From contig JAAENB010001139.1 in the NCBI GenBank assembly GCA_024224995.1, forward strand, positions 1-20,847: a stretch of 20,847 nt of DNA, given 5' to 3'. Under the pieces are notes generated by a model. The model worked only from the letters and a program-made list of their open reading frames with translations, was not told where the DNA came from and ran no database searches. Both the position numbers and the translations under genes were made by a program. Below are positions 14,313-20,847 of the stretch, one piece after another (position 1 is the first letter of the stretch; each line of letters opens with the position of its first letter). The DNA is from a bacterium. GTDB taxonomy: Bacteria; Spirochaetota; UBA4802; UBA5550.

Positions 14313-15209
14313 ATGAGTATACAAAGCGATAAATATGAAGGTGATATAAAGGACGGTCAACCCGACGGTCAGGGCACCTATTATTACGCTAACGGGGATA
14401 AATATACCGGTGAGTTCAAAAACGGGAAAAAACACGGTCAGGGAACCCTGTTTTTTCAGAACGGAAGCCGGTATAAGGGCGACTGGAAAGAAGATCACAT
14501 GAACGGCCAGGGCTCCTGGTACGATGGCCGGGGAAACAAACGTTTCCAGGGTGAATATAAAAACGATATGATGCACGGAGAAGGCAGCTATACCTGGCCC
14601 GATGGCAGTAAATACTCCGGTACCTGGGAAAATGACCACAGACACGGTGAAGGAACCATGACCTGGGCCGATGACGACAGTATCTATAAGGGGCACTGGG
14701 ACAATGATTACAAACACGGTCATGGAACCCTCTATTATACCAGGAACCAGAAAAAATTCGAAGGAGACTGGCAGGACGACAATTGGAACGGTTACGGGGT
14801 TCTGTACGACCTCAGGGGCGATAAAATATACGAGGGTGAATGGAAAGACAATAAGATGCACGGCTACGGCACCCTTTATTATGAAAACGGTGATAAATAC
14901 GAAGGCGAATTAAAAGACGGCCTCATGCACGGCAAGGGCATTTTTTCCACTACCAATGGGGATATCTACGAAGGTGAATGGAAGGACGACAATCGGCACG
15001 GCCAGGGGATTTTCCAGCTTGTTGAGGGCGATCGCTATGAAGGCCAGTGGCGGGACGATAAAATGAACGGGAACGGTATCTATTATTTCAAGAACGGGAA
15101 CATCTACGAAGGAGAGTTTCTGGACAATAACCGCCACGGTCATGGGGTGATGTCCTTTGCCAAAAGAGAAGGACGGTGGGAAAATGATGAGTACGCAGGG
15201 CCCGAATAA
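14313..15209 (+). CDS. MORN-repeat protein, 12 repeats
   Basis: It has 298 aa from the ATG at 14313, which has GAGG five bases upstream; a GTG start seven codons earlier (14292) is possible but lacks such a site. Nearly the whole protein is MORN repeats of about 23 residues: KYEGDIKDGQPDGQGTYYY, KYTGEFKNGKKHGQGTLFF and so on, twelve in all, closing with GRWENDEYAGPE. Each keeps the Y-x-G-x-(W/F)..HG/NG-x-G core. There is no signal peptide or extra domain, so it is probably cytoplasmic, perhaps a membrane-associated or scaffold beta-sheet protein. Repeats 3, 5, 6 and 7 carry small changes in the turn. Partners are unknown; it is co-transcribed with a lipoprotein. Confidence 0.93.
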   Translation: MSIQSDKYEGDIKDGQPDGQGTYYYANGDKYTGEFKNGKKHGQGTLFFQNGSRYKGDWKEDHMNGQGSWYDGRGNKRFQGEYKNDMMHGEGSYTWPDGSKYSGTWENDHRHGEGTMTWADDDSIYKGHWDNDYKHGHGTLYYTRNQKKFEGDWQDDNWNGYGVLYDLRGDKIYEGEWKDNKMHGYGTLYYENGDKYEGELKDGLMHGKGIFSTTNGDIYEGEWKDDNRHGQGIFQLVEGDRYEGQWRDDKMNGNGIYYFKNGNIYEGEFLDNNRHGHGVMSFAKREGRWENDEYAGPE

Positions 15210-15229
15210 ACCGGAGCCCTGCCTTTTTT
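15195..15229 (+). terminator. Rho-independent terminator after the MORN gene
   Basis: GCAGGGC (15195-15201) pairs with GCCCTGC (15216-15222). An inner CCG/CGG extends the stem, and TTTTTT follows. The MORN stop codon is in the loop. The hairpin also stands eight bases past the end of the convergent lipoprotein gene, where it may block read-through. Confidence 0.85.
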
Positions 15230-15237
15230 ATAGAGCT

Positions 15238-15777
15238 TTAATTCTTCGCCTTCATAATATAATTATCAACGATCGTAATTGGAGTGCGCTCGTCAAAGAC
15301 AAAATCAACATATTTGGCATCATCAACAGCTCCTCTGGCTGTGGCGGTGGTTCTTCCAACCTCTTTTCCTGCGGCGTCAAAGGCTTTCATGAGAAATTTT
15401 CCGTTATAGGCTTTGTCAAATATAATATAAACCGTAATACCGTTCTTTCCCGTTTCAAGTTTGGCAGTTCTGCCTGTTTTCAGTCCTTTTTCCGCTATAT
15501 TTGCGTCGAGATTCACTTTTACTTCGCTAAGACTCTTGTCAATTCCCTTGGCGCCGCCTTTAAAAACATCGGCAATCCCTTCTCCCAGGGCATCACCGGC
15601 GTCCTCGCCTTCCCCTTTTAAGACTTCTCCGATTCCTTTCATCATTCTTGTTTTCTTTTCAGCCAGGAGTTTCCCTACATCCGTATCCGCTTCTTTTTGG
15701 TCTTCTTCACTTTTGCATCCCGCAGCAAAAAGAGCCAGGCAGCATATACTTAAAAATATCATAAATGTTTTTTTCAT
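15238..15777 (-). CDS. Lipoprotein of unknown function
   Basis: It is 179 aa from ATG 15777, chosen because GGAGG lies eight bases upstream; an earlier ATG at 15798 would put that site inside the gene. The signal peptide is MKKTFMIFLSICCLALFAAG with Cys21 as the lipidation residue. The mature protein opens with a charged stretch (KSEEDQKEADTDVGKLLAEK) and a Gly/Asp/Lys-rich helical part. A beta-rich C-terminal domain follows (GITVYIIFDKAYNGKFLMKAFDAAGKEVGR..YVDFVFDERTPI). I do not recognise the domain. It follows the radical SAM genes but has its own promoter in the 65-base gap, so it need not belong to that pathway. Confidence 0.75.
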   Translation of the reverse strand: MKKTFMIFLSICCLALFAAGCKSEEDQKEADTDVGKLLAEKKTRMMKGIGEVLKGEGEDAGDALGEGIADVFKGGAKGIDKSLSEVKVNLDANIAEKGLKTGRTAKLETGKNGITVYIIFDKAYNGKFLMKAFDAAGKEVGRTTATARGAVDDAKYVDFVFDERTPITIVDNYIMKAKN

Positions 15778-15807
15778 TTTAATAATCCTCCGATTCAAAT
15801 GTACTGT

Positions 15808-15836
15808 TTTCTACTGCAATATCAACGGAATGTCAA
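15808..15836 (-). promoter_or_regulatory. Candidate promoter for the lipoprotein gene
   Basis: On the minus strand TTGACA (15831-15836) is a perfect -35 match and TAGAAA (15808-15813) a four-of-six -10, 17 bases apart. It lies between the radical SAM stop and the lipoprotein start. Confidence 0.6.
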
Positions 15837-15842
15837 CAATAT

Positions 15843-17198
15843 TTACTGAAAAAAGACATTCTGGGCACACATGGGCATGAGCCTGCCGTCTGCCTGGGGA
15901 TAGGGATTACAGCACTTCATGAGCCTGCCAAAATCGAAGTTATGAATATCCATAAAATGATGGATATATATTGCCTTCATGGAATCGAATCCCATGGACA
16001 GGGCATTCTTTGAAGTAAATCCCGTTGTGCTCATCTCCCGCAATACTTCCCGTATCCGTTCAATTATTTTTTCATGGCTAATGCAGCAGTCTTTCGCGGA
16101 CCAGAGCTCATAGATCCTTTCTTTTAAAATGGAATAGGAATTTTGATCTACTCCGGGCAATGACCTGTTTGCGATTATTTCCAGGAATTTATCTCTTCCC
16201 AGGAATTCCTTAAGGCTTACAAAAGCATCTTCAACACTGATATAATAGGAAAGAGCAAAACAGGAAAAATGAGAACAGGGAAGCGGGTTAAAATCTCCGG
16301 GCGACACCAGGTCCGATCTTTCGATCTCTCTTACGACATCGGGAATAGTGAGCCGCTTGTTATGAACATCCATTGCTGCAGCAGAGCCGGTAAAAGCCAC
16401 GGGCTGGAACATGAGGCTGAGCGCTTTGCTTTGAAAGAAAAAATCCGTAATAGCGGTAACTTCGTTTTCATTGATCCCTGCGGCAATAGTTGCCGTCAGA
16501 GAATAGGGAATCTCTTCCTCTTCAAGGATACGAATGAGCTCCTGTTTTTCCGATGAAAGATCCCTGCCCCGCAGAGCCTGGTAAGTTGATGATTTAAACC
16601 CGTCGAACTGGAGCGCGGCAATAGCCCCGTTCTTTTTAAAAATATCCCTCAATTTTTTGTCTTCCAGCAGGGGAAGCCCGTTTGTGGATACCGACACTAC
16701 GGGAATCCCTTTTTGCACTGTCATTTCAATAAACTCTTCAAAAAACGGATGAAGTGTGGGCTCTCCGCCGCTCAGGTTTACCACATCCGGGGTTCCTTCG
16801 TATTTTATGAGAGAATCAAGAATATGCTTAAATTCATCCCGCGACAAAAGAAAAGAACTATCGAGATTTTTCAGGCATACCGGGCAGTTCAGATTACAGG
16901 CATTATTGATCTCAATTACCGGTAGACATGCGTGCTGCAAGTGCTCGGGACAGGAACCACAGGAATCGGGGCAGCCCTTAAATTCAGTTACACAGGTTTC
17001 AAGGGGATCCTGTTTCGGTTTGATATAAAACCTGCTTTCGCGGTACCACTCCGCGTCAGAGCTTATAAGCACTTCGGAAACCCCATGCTCCGGACAAAAC
17101 TTCTTCATAAATATTTTATCATCTTTTTCAATGATCTTCGCCTGTATCTTCTCCGAACACTCCGCACAGAGCGCCATTGTATGCGAATAAACCTTCAT
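15843..17198 (-). CDS. Radical SAM protein, MJ0619/tetraether-synthase-like, full cysteine set
   Basis: It is 451 aa from ATG 17198, with a GA-rich RBS. A longer frame to 17330 runs out of frame through palindrome C and the upstream gene and is not real. A rubredoxin-like head has Cys11, Cys14, Cys35 and His38 (CPEHG). Then come GCPDSCGSCPEH..C (Cys76, 80, 83, 91), the radical SAM motif CNLNCPVC (Cys101, 105, 108) and GGEPTLHP for SAM. The C-terminal part has PCSHFSC and the signature FMDIHNFDFGRLMKCCNPYP..GRLMPMC. This layout is that of the COG1964/MJ0619 family, whose archaeal member Tes joins lipid tails through carbon-carbon bonds. The substrate here is unknown. It follows its paralogue after 55 bases, most of them palindrome C. 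Confidence 0.85.
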   Translation of the reverse strand: MKVYSHTMALCAECSEKIQAKIIEKDDKIFMKKFCPEHGVSEVLISSDAEWYRESRFYIKPKQDPLETCVTEFKGCPDSCGSCPEHLQHACLPVIEINNACNLNCPVCLKNLDSSFLLSRDEFKHILDSLIKYEGTPDVVNLSGGEPTLHPFFEEFIEMTVQKGIPVVSVSTNGLPLLEDKKLRDIFKKNGAIAALQFDGFKSSTYQALRGRDLSSEKQELIRILEEEEIPYSLTATIAAGINENEVTAITDFFFQSKALSLMFQPVAFTGSAAAMDVHNKRLTIPDVVREIERSDLVSPGDFNPLPCSHFSCFALSYYISVEDAFVSLKEFLGRDKFLEIIANRSLPGVDQNSYSILKERIYELWSAKDCCISHEKIIERIREVLREMSTTGFTSKNALSMGFDSMKAIYIHHFMDIHNFDFGRLMKCCNPYPQADGRLMPMCAQNVFFQ

Positions 17199-17226
17199 CA
17201 CCTTCTTCTCCCCCCATCCTTTTCTT

Positions 17227-17256
17227 GGAAAGCGAGGTTGCGTAACCTCGCCTTCA
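17227..17256. repeat. Palindrome C, copy 2 (diverged)
   Basis: The half-site is GGAAAGCGAGGTTGC, with a few mismatches to perfect symmetry. The variable tenth base and its partner are G and C, still paired. As at wecB, its right-edge TCA is the TGA stop of the gene on its right. It lies in the 55-base gap between the two radical SAM genes. Confidence 0.9.
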
Positions 17257-18699
17257 TTTCCAAAACCGTTCATCCCGCTGACGGTACAACAGGTTATACG
17301 AGCACGCCGGTACCATCTGCCCCGACTCATCGGGCACCACGTCTCCGCAGCGGCTTACCCGGTCTATGTCGAAATTATCTTCATCCATATGGGGATGGAT
17401 ATATACCATCTTTACCATCTCTTCACCAAGACGGTTCCGCTCTTCCCGCGAAATGATTTTGTCATGGGGATAAAACTGCTCCAGGATCTTTCGAAGCACT
17501 TTCAAATAATCTTCATCTTCCCCTTCGGCCCAGAGCCGGTTAATCCCGTCCCTGAAATCCCTTGAAAAATCCCTGTTTGGATCGAGAAAATAGTTATCTG
17601 CAGTAAAACCGCTCAGCGTTTCCGGGTCCAGAACTTTTGTTAGAGAATAGGTTTTATTTTCATATACAATATAATATGCTACGGAATAGCAAAGAGGGTG
17701 ATATGACCCCAGCGAGAAAAAGTCTTCCTCTTCGAATTTTTCATTTCGCGCCAGCAGGCTCTCCACTTCATCAATGGTGATATGATCCCGGGGAGTAAAA
17801 TCCCGGCCCTGCTCCCCGGTATAGGTCATATTCTGAATGGTCACACTGCGGACAAAATTTTTGCCAATATATTCATCCGCAATTTCCCGTACATCCTCTT
17901 CATTCACCCCTTTAATACATACCGATAAAATGGTAGTGGGAATATTATACGTTTCCAGCACTTCAAGGGCTTTTCTTTTCTGCTCCGTTACATCCATTCC
18001 ATGAATAATAATACTCTTTTCCGGGTCCATTGTATCAAGAGAAAGTACCATATGGGCGCCCGATTCTTTGATCTTTTGGGCAAGTTCTTTGTCTTCTGCA
18101 AGTTTTAGCCCGTTTGTATTTACCGTAACCCGTTTGATCCCCCTTTTATAAGCAGCCGCAACCAGGTCCGGTAAGCCGGGATGAAGCGTAGGCTCTCCTC
18201 CGGTCATATTTATAAGCTGAACATCCCCGGCATTTTCAAAGATGGCATCCAGTATACGGTTGGTATCTTCAAGGGATTTGAAATATTGTTGATCTTTCCT
18301 GTTGTAGGTAAAGCATATTGGACAGTCCATATTGCAGGCATTGGTTATGGAAAAAACCGGAAGCTGGATCGACGCGGTATGCCACCCGCATAAGCCGCAA
18401 TCCTCAGGGCATCCCTTTTTTGATTCTTTGATTTTTTTGGGCTGCGATACGGTCTGGGGTTTTACAACCCGGTCCATATACCAGGAATACCGGGCTGCTA
18501 TTTTCACACTCCGGACGCCGCCTGCCGGGCACATCCGCTCCATATAAACACCGCTATCCCGGGCGATTATGCGGGCTGTTTCGGTTTTGCCGCAATCGGT
18601 ACAATAGGCAAGCGTGGCATTTATAAATATCTCCGGGGACTTGTGTGCCGTGCCCGGAATTCCGCATGAGGGCGCATTTTGTGGAGCCTTATCATTCAT
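17254..18699 (-). CDS. Radical SAM protein, MJ0619-like, paralogue with reduced cysteine set
   Basis: This 481-aa protein has the same layout as its neighbour: rubredoxin-like head (Cys33, Cys36, Cys57), GCPEDCGLC (Cys97, 101, 104), radical SAM motif CNMDCPIC (Cys122, 126, 129), GGEPTLHP and a C-terminal FDIDRVSRCGDV..GQMVPAC. Differences are informative. The head's CPEHG is CPAGG, the cysteine just before the radical SAM strand is absent (ASIQLPVF against QHACLPVI), the double KCC is a single Cys, and PCSHFSC is SYHPLC. It may hold fewer auxiliary clusters. The N-terminus is about 20 residues longer. AGGAGAG precedes its ATG, 17 bases after the reductase stop. Its TGA stop lies in palindrome C. 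Confidence 0.85.
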   Translation of the reverse strand: MNDKAPQNAPSCGIPGTAHKSPEIFINATLAYCTDCGKTETARIIARDSGVYMERMCPAGGVRSVKIAARYSWYMDRVVKPQTVSQPKKIKESKKGCPEDCGLCGWHTASIQLPVFSITNACNMDCPICFTYNRKDQQYFKSLEDTNRILDAIFENAGDVQLINMTGGEPTLHPGLPDLVAAAYKRGIKRVTVNTNGLKLAEDKELAQKIKESGAHMVLSLDTMDPEKSIIIHGMDVTEQKRKALEVLETYNIPTTILSVCIKGVNEEDVREIADEYIGKNFVRSVTIQNMTYTGEQGRDFTPRDHITIDEVESLLARNEKFEEEDFFSLGSYHPLCYSVAYYIVYENKTYSLTKVLDPETLSGFTADNYFLDPNRDFSRDFRDGINRLWAEGEDEDYLKVLRKILEQFYPHDKIISREERNRLGEEMVKMVYIHPHMDEDNFDIDRVSRCGDVVPDESGQMVPACSYNLLYRQRDERFWK

Positions 18700-18716
18700 C
18701 TTTTTCTCTCCTGCTT

Positions 18717-19439
18717 TTATATGCCGCCGTCTACATGAATGTTCTGCCCATTAATATACGAGGCACGGTCGGATGCGACAAAACAGACTGTTTCCGCCAC
18801 TTCTTCTGCTGTGCCGGGACGGGCTGCCGCGCAGTGAGAGATATAATCTTCCCGCTCATCATCGGGCACTTTGAGAGCAACGCCCCCTTCAAGCATTCCC
18901 GGTACAATATTATTAACCCGGATATTAAATTTTTTCATTTCTACTGCCAGTGAAAAAGTAAATCCCGACATTGCCGCTTTGGTCATGGCATAGGTAATGG
19001 GTACATCAAGAAGCCGGTGTCCGGCAATTGATCCCATATTAACAATGACCCCTTTTCGTTTCCGGATCATTCCTTTAATAACGGCCCTGGTAACAAAGAT
19101 GGTCCCTTTGAGGTTTACGTTCATTACAAGATCAACATCTTCTTCCTCAAGCATGGGCAGGGGCATTACCTGGCTGATGCTTGCGTTATTTACCAGGATA
19201 TCGATGAGTTCCCCTTCTTTGAAAAGCTCCCCTACTTTCGCGTTTATATCGGGAACCCTGGTAAGGTCCATTTGTATTGCCTTACCGTTCTCCAGCTGTC
19301 CAAGGAGTTCTTCTGCCTTTTCACTGTTATTATTATATGAAAATATAACCCTGGCTCCATAACTGCTGAATTTGCGGCAAATTTCAGCGCCAATATACCC
19401 GGTTCCCCCGGTGACAAAAACTGTTTTTCCTTCCAGCAT
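18717..19439 (-). CDS. FabG-like short-chain dehydrogenase/reductase
   Basis: At 240 aa it is a classical SDR. The coenzyme motif is VTGGTGYIGAEICRKF near the N-terminus, and NNASIS follows the NAG position. The catalytic Ser is in NMGSIAGH and the YxxxK in TYAMTKAA. The C-terminal ending ASYINGQNIHVDGGI is typical of 3-oxoacyl-ACP reductases. The coenzyme motif TGGTGYIG is a little unlike the usual TGxxxGIG. It starts at ATG overlapping the ACP stop as TAATG, so it is translationally coupled to an ACP and probably reduces a 3-oxo group on an ACP-bound chain; this is inference from context. A general sugar or alcohol dehydrogenase cannot be excluded by sequence. Confidence 0.88.
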   Translation of the reverse strand: MLEGKTVFVTGGTGYIGAEICRKFSSYGARVIFSYNNNSEKAEELLGQLENGKAIQMDLTRVPDINAKVGELFKEGELIDILVNNASISQVMPLPMLEEEDVDLVMNVNLKGTIFVTRAVIKGMIRKRKGVIVNMGSIAGHRLLDVPITYAMTKAAMSGFTFSLAVEMKKFNIRVNNIVPGMLEGGVALKVPDDEREDYISHCAAARPGTAEEVAETVCFVASDRASYINGQNIHVDGGI

Positions 19440-19891
19440 TATTCTATTCCTTCCAATTCATCCGATCCTTCCGGAAGATCGGGCATTACAAAGTCTTCGG
19501 GCATTTTTGCCTCTATGATCTTTGACAGGTCCCGTACCGTGAGAAGCGTAAAAAAATCCATTTTGCTCATTCCGGCCGCAATAAGGTGTCCGCTTTCGGG
19601 AAAACTTTTCTTTAAGGTCTCTGCGTTTTCTTCTGTCAGTTCCCCGTCTATAAACATCTCATCGGGATCTAAAGCAACGCCGCCGACAAAAATCTCGTTT
19701 ATTTTTAATATTACTCCAAAATGCTGCTCTACCAGGTAAATGATCTCTACAAAATCAATACTATCGGCCCCGATATCTCCCACAAATGAGTGCCCAGGTA
19801 AGACCTCATCTACTGTATCAAGCCCAAAAACAGGAAGTAATATCACCCTGAGCCGCTCTTCCACTTCCTGCAATTTATCCGTTACTTCCAT
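19439..19891 (-). CDS. Long acyl carrier protein with internal insertion, 150 aa
   Basis: The first 60 residues are a good ACP: VEERLRVILLPVFGL, then FVGDIGADSIDFVEIIYLVEQHFGV, with the phosphopantetheine Ser at residue 44 in GADSIDFVE. A normal ACP then closes within about 20 residues. Here about 50 residues are inserted (VGGVALDPDEMFIDGELTEEN..MSKMDFFTL) before the last helix, LTVRDLSKIIEAKM. An acidic tail ends the protein. It is first in the ACP-SDR-radical SAM-radical SAM set. Its start has an unusually full RBS (GAGGAGGAGA), directly beside the end of a repeat (AGTTTCTTGAGAG). Confidence 0.85.
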   Translation of the reverse strand: MEVTDKLQEVEERLRVILLPVFGLDTVDEVLPGHSFVGDIGADSIDFVEIIYLVEQHFGVILKINEIFVGGVALDPDEMFIDGELTEENAETLKKSFPESGHLIAAGMSKMDFFTLLTVRDLSKIIEAKMPEDFVMPDLPEGSDELEGIE

Positions 19892-19909
19892 ATGTCTCCT
19901 CCTCTCTCA

Positions 19910-20062
19910 AGAAACTCTTTTTAAACAGGGTCTTTTTCGGGGATCTTACCCGGAACCTGCACCTTGAAAGCGACGTTACGTAACGTCGCTTTCAGAAAGA
20001 ATCTTCGGCTGATTCTCCCCGGAACCTGTACAGAAACAGACCCCGGTTCAACCGCAGTTCCT
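19910..20062. repeat. Type D composite repeat with palindrome C inside, copy 3
   Basis: It opens with AGAAACT, then AAACAGGG as in copy 2. The direct repeat CCCGGAACCTG (near 19950 and 20020) brackets palindrome C, and GACCCCGGTTCAACCGCAG leads into a type B joint. Copy 2 has the same plan with a different palindrome in the middle. The unit fills the ACP-nitroreductase gap; no gene is seen in 19892-20105. Confidence 0.8.
19965..19994. repeat. Palindrome C, copy 3 (perfect, 30 bp)
   Basis: It is perfectly self-complementary with half-site TGAAAGCGACGTTAC. The tenth base is C and its partner G, where copy 1 has A and T. Here it lies inside a type D repeat and does not touch a stop codon. Confidence 0.95.
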
Positions 20063-20100
20063 TCCGTATTTTTTCCCTGCTCCGCAGGGTCAGCTGCTCT
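20056..20100. repeat. Type B joint repeat, copy 7
   Basis: AGTTCCTTCCGTATTTTTTC is followed by the hairpin CCCTGCTCCGCAGGG and GTCAGCTGCTCT. It ends about six bases from the nitroreductase stop codon. Confidence 0.75.
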
Positions 20101-20105
20101 TTAAT

Positions 20106-20684
20106 TCAATTATTAACAAATCCTATGGGAATAACCGCACCAACTCTCTGCTTCTTCTTAATCTTCAATATCCGCCCAATCTCCTCTTCCGCCACAAGAG
20201 GCCCGGTCATATAACAGCTTCCCAGGCCCAGGCTTTCGGCTGCCAGGAGAATGAGCATTGCCGCGCAGGATATTGACTTAACAAAATTATCCCGCTCGTA
20301 TTCTTCTATCGCCGGTTCCCGTTCCGGCAGCATGAGGCTCATTGAAGGCTGTATTCTAAATACGGGGACCATTAACAGCGGGGCCGATTCAAACGCGGAA
20401 AAATTCTTTCCGTACTGTTCAAACCCGTCCCTGAAATCATCACGCATGCGCAGAGCCAGTTCTCCGGTTTTCTTTTTTACTGCCGCGGCAATGTCTCCTA
20501 TTATTGTCTTATTATCGACAACTTTAATCTCCCAGTTTTTTTTACCCGAAGCATAGGGAGACCGGTAGGCGATTGTTTTTATTTTTTCAATAGAGTCTTC
20601 CGGCACCGGTTCCCCGGAAAAGATCCTGGAGCTTTTCCGGTTTGTCGTAAGAATATCTAAAGCCTCATATTGCTCTCTCTCCAT
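20106..20684 (-). CDS. Nitroreductase-family flavoprotein
   Basis: It is 192 aa from ATG 20684, with AAGGAG seven bases upstream; the longer frame to 20714 has no such site. Members bind FMN and reduce nitro groups, quinones or enone-like bonds with NAD(P)H. Family marks are the N-terminal LTTNRKSSRIFSGEPVPEDSIEKI (Arg-rich FMN phosphate site), RSPYASGKKNWEIKVV, and the C-terminal AESLGLGSCYMTGPL..ILKIKKKQRVGAVIPIGF. The central region (DDFRDGFEQYGKNFSAFESAPLL) is the dimer part. It is on the same strand as the ACP-radical SAM set but separated by 214 bases of repeats, so membership is uncertain. The substrate cannot be read. Confidence 0.88.
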   Translation of the reverse strand: MEREQYEALDILTTNRKSSRIFSGEPVPEDSIEKIKTIAYRSPYASGKKNWEIKVVDNKTIIGDIAAAVKKKTGELALRMRDDFRDGFEQYGKNFSAFESAPLLMVPVFRIQPSMSLMLPEREPAIEEYERDNFVKSISCAAMLILLAAESLGLGSCYMTGPLVAEEEIGRILKIKKKQRVGAVIPIGFVNN

Positions 20685-20713
20685 ACGTATACTCCTTGCG
20701 TAAATCCCTCTCA

Positions 20714-20847
20714 AGAAACTAAATTTTGCTTGTGCGCGGGCCTTGAAGTAGTATGGGCTCTTTGGATTGCTCCGGAACTCGCTCCGCTCAAACAGTCCTC
20801 ACAACCCAAAGAGCCCATACTACTTCCAGGCCAGATGCAGCTCGCAA
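20714..20847. repeat. Type A long inverted repeat, copy 4, cut by window edge
   Basis: After AGAAACTAAAT, arms 20739-20765 and 20806-20832 make a 27-bp stem with one mismatch. Stem and loop closely follow copy 1. The right terminal AGTTTCT lies beyond the window. It stands upstream of the nitroreductase, 30 bases before its start codon. Confidence 0.85.

Noticed and set aside
14298..14861. 187-codon minus-strand frame opposite the MORN gene
   Set aside because: The repetitive VFTxxxP-like product mirrors the MORN repeat codons; the plus-strand protein is clearly real.
17199..17330. 44-codon N-terminal extension of the radical SAM gene
   Set aside because: It crosses palindrome C and the neighbouring gene out of frame and has no family character; ATG 17198 has a good RBS and starts just before the conserved CAEC.
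20056..20100. Type B hairpins as rho-independent terminators for the genes that end beside them
   Set aside because: On the minus strand the hairpin is followed by AAAAAA, not a U-run; the T-run lies on the wrong side.

Overview
The window is 20.8 kb of a diderm, probably anaerobic bacterium of moderate G+C. Evidence is a Wzz/Wzy surface-polysaccharide system, lipoproteins with loose lipoboxes, a two-subunit type glycine decarboxylase and two multi-cluster radical SAM enzymes. A spirochaete would fit the GcvPA-type P-protein and the lipoboxes, but this is a low-confidence guess from sequence alone. No rRNA, tRNA, CRISPR array or transposase gene was found.

Almost everything is on the minus strand, so genes read right to left. 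Right end (20684-15238): a nitroreductase-like flavoprotein; a repeat-filled gap; then a tight four-gene set of an unusual 150-aa acyl carrier protein (ACP), a FabG-like SDR reductase and two tandem paralogous radical SAM proteins of the MJ0619/tetraether-synthase (Tes, COG1964-like) type; then a lipoprotein with its own promoter. An ACP, a ketoreductase and two Tes-like radical SAM enzymes together suggest modification of acyl chains. This is the best candidate here for an undescribed pathway.

Middle (13869-15209, plus strand): a lipocalin-like small lipoprotein with a near-perfect sigma-70-type promoter and almost no 5' leader, followed by a 12-repeat MORN protein with a terminator at its end.

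Left two thirds (13661-2357, minus strand): a polysaccharide locus. It holds a small ACP-like protein with an altered phosphopantetheine site, a CapD/PglF/WbpM-type UDP-sugar 4,6-dehydratase, a DegT-family aminotransferase, WecB and WecC (UDP-ManNAc/ManNAcA), a GT4 glycosyltransferase, a Wzz-type chain-length protein and a Wzy/ligase membrane protein. The dehydratase and aminotransferase should give a UDP-4-amino-4,6-dideoxy sugar; WecB/WecC give UDP-ManNAcA. No flippase and no initiating phosphosugar transferase lie in the window. Between the aminotransferase and wecB sit an unrecognised 206-aa gene and a decayed gene remnant. The locus is followed by gcvH and gcvPA.

The gaps at 1-584, 10939-11460, 19892-20105 and 20685-20847 are almost entirely filled with a mosaic of palindromic repeats that share AGAAACT/AGTTTCT ends. 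They fall into three nested types: a long hairpin (A), a short variable-hairpin joint (B) and a composite unit (D). A separate 30-bp palindrome (C) occurs three times. In A, B and C, copies differ in stem sequence but keep complementarity, which points to selection on, or a generating mechanism for, the palindrome. Elements reach to within bases of start codons and in places supply the stop codons of genes.
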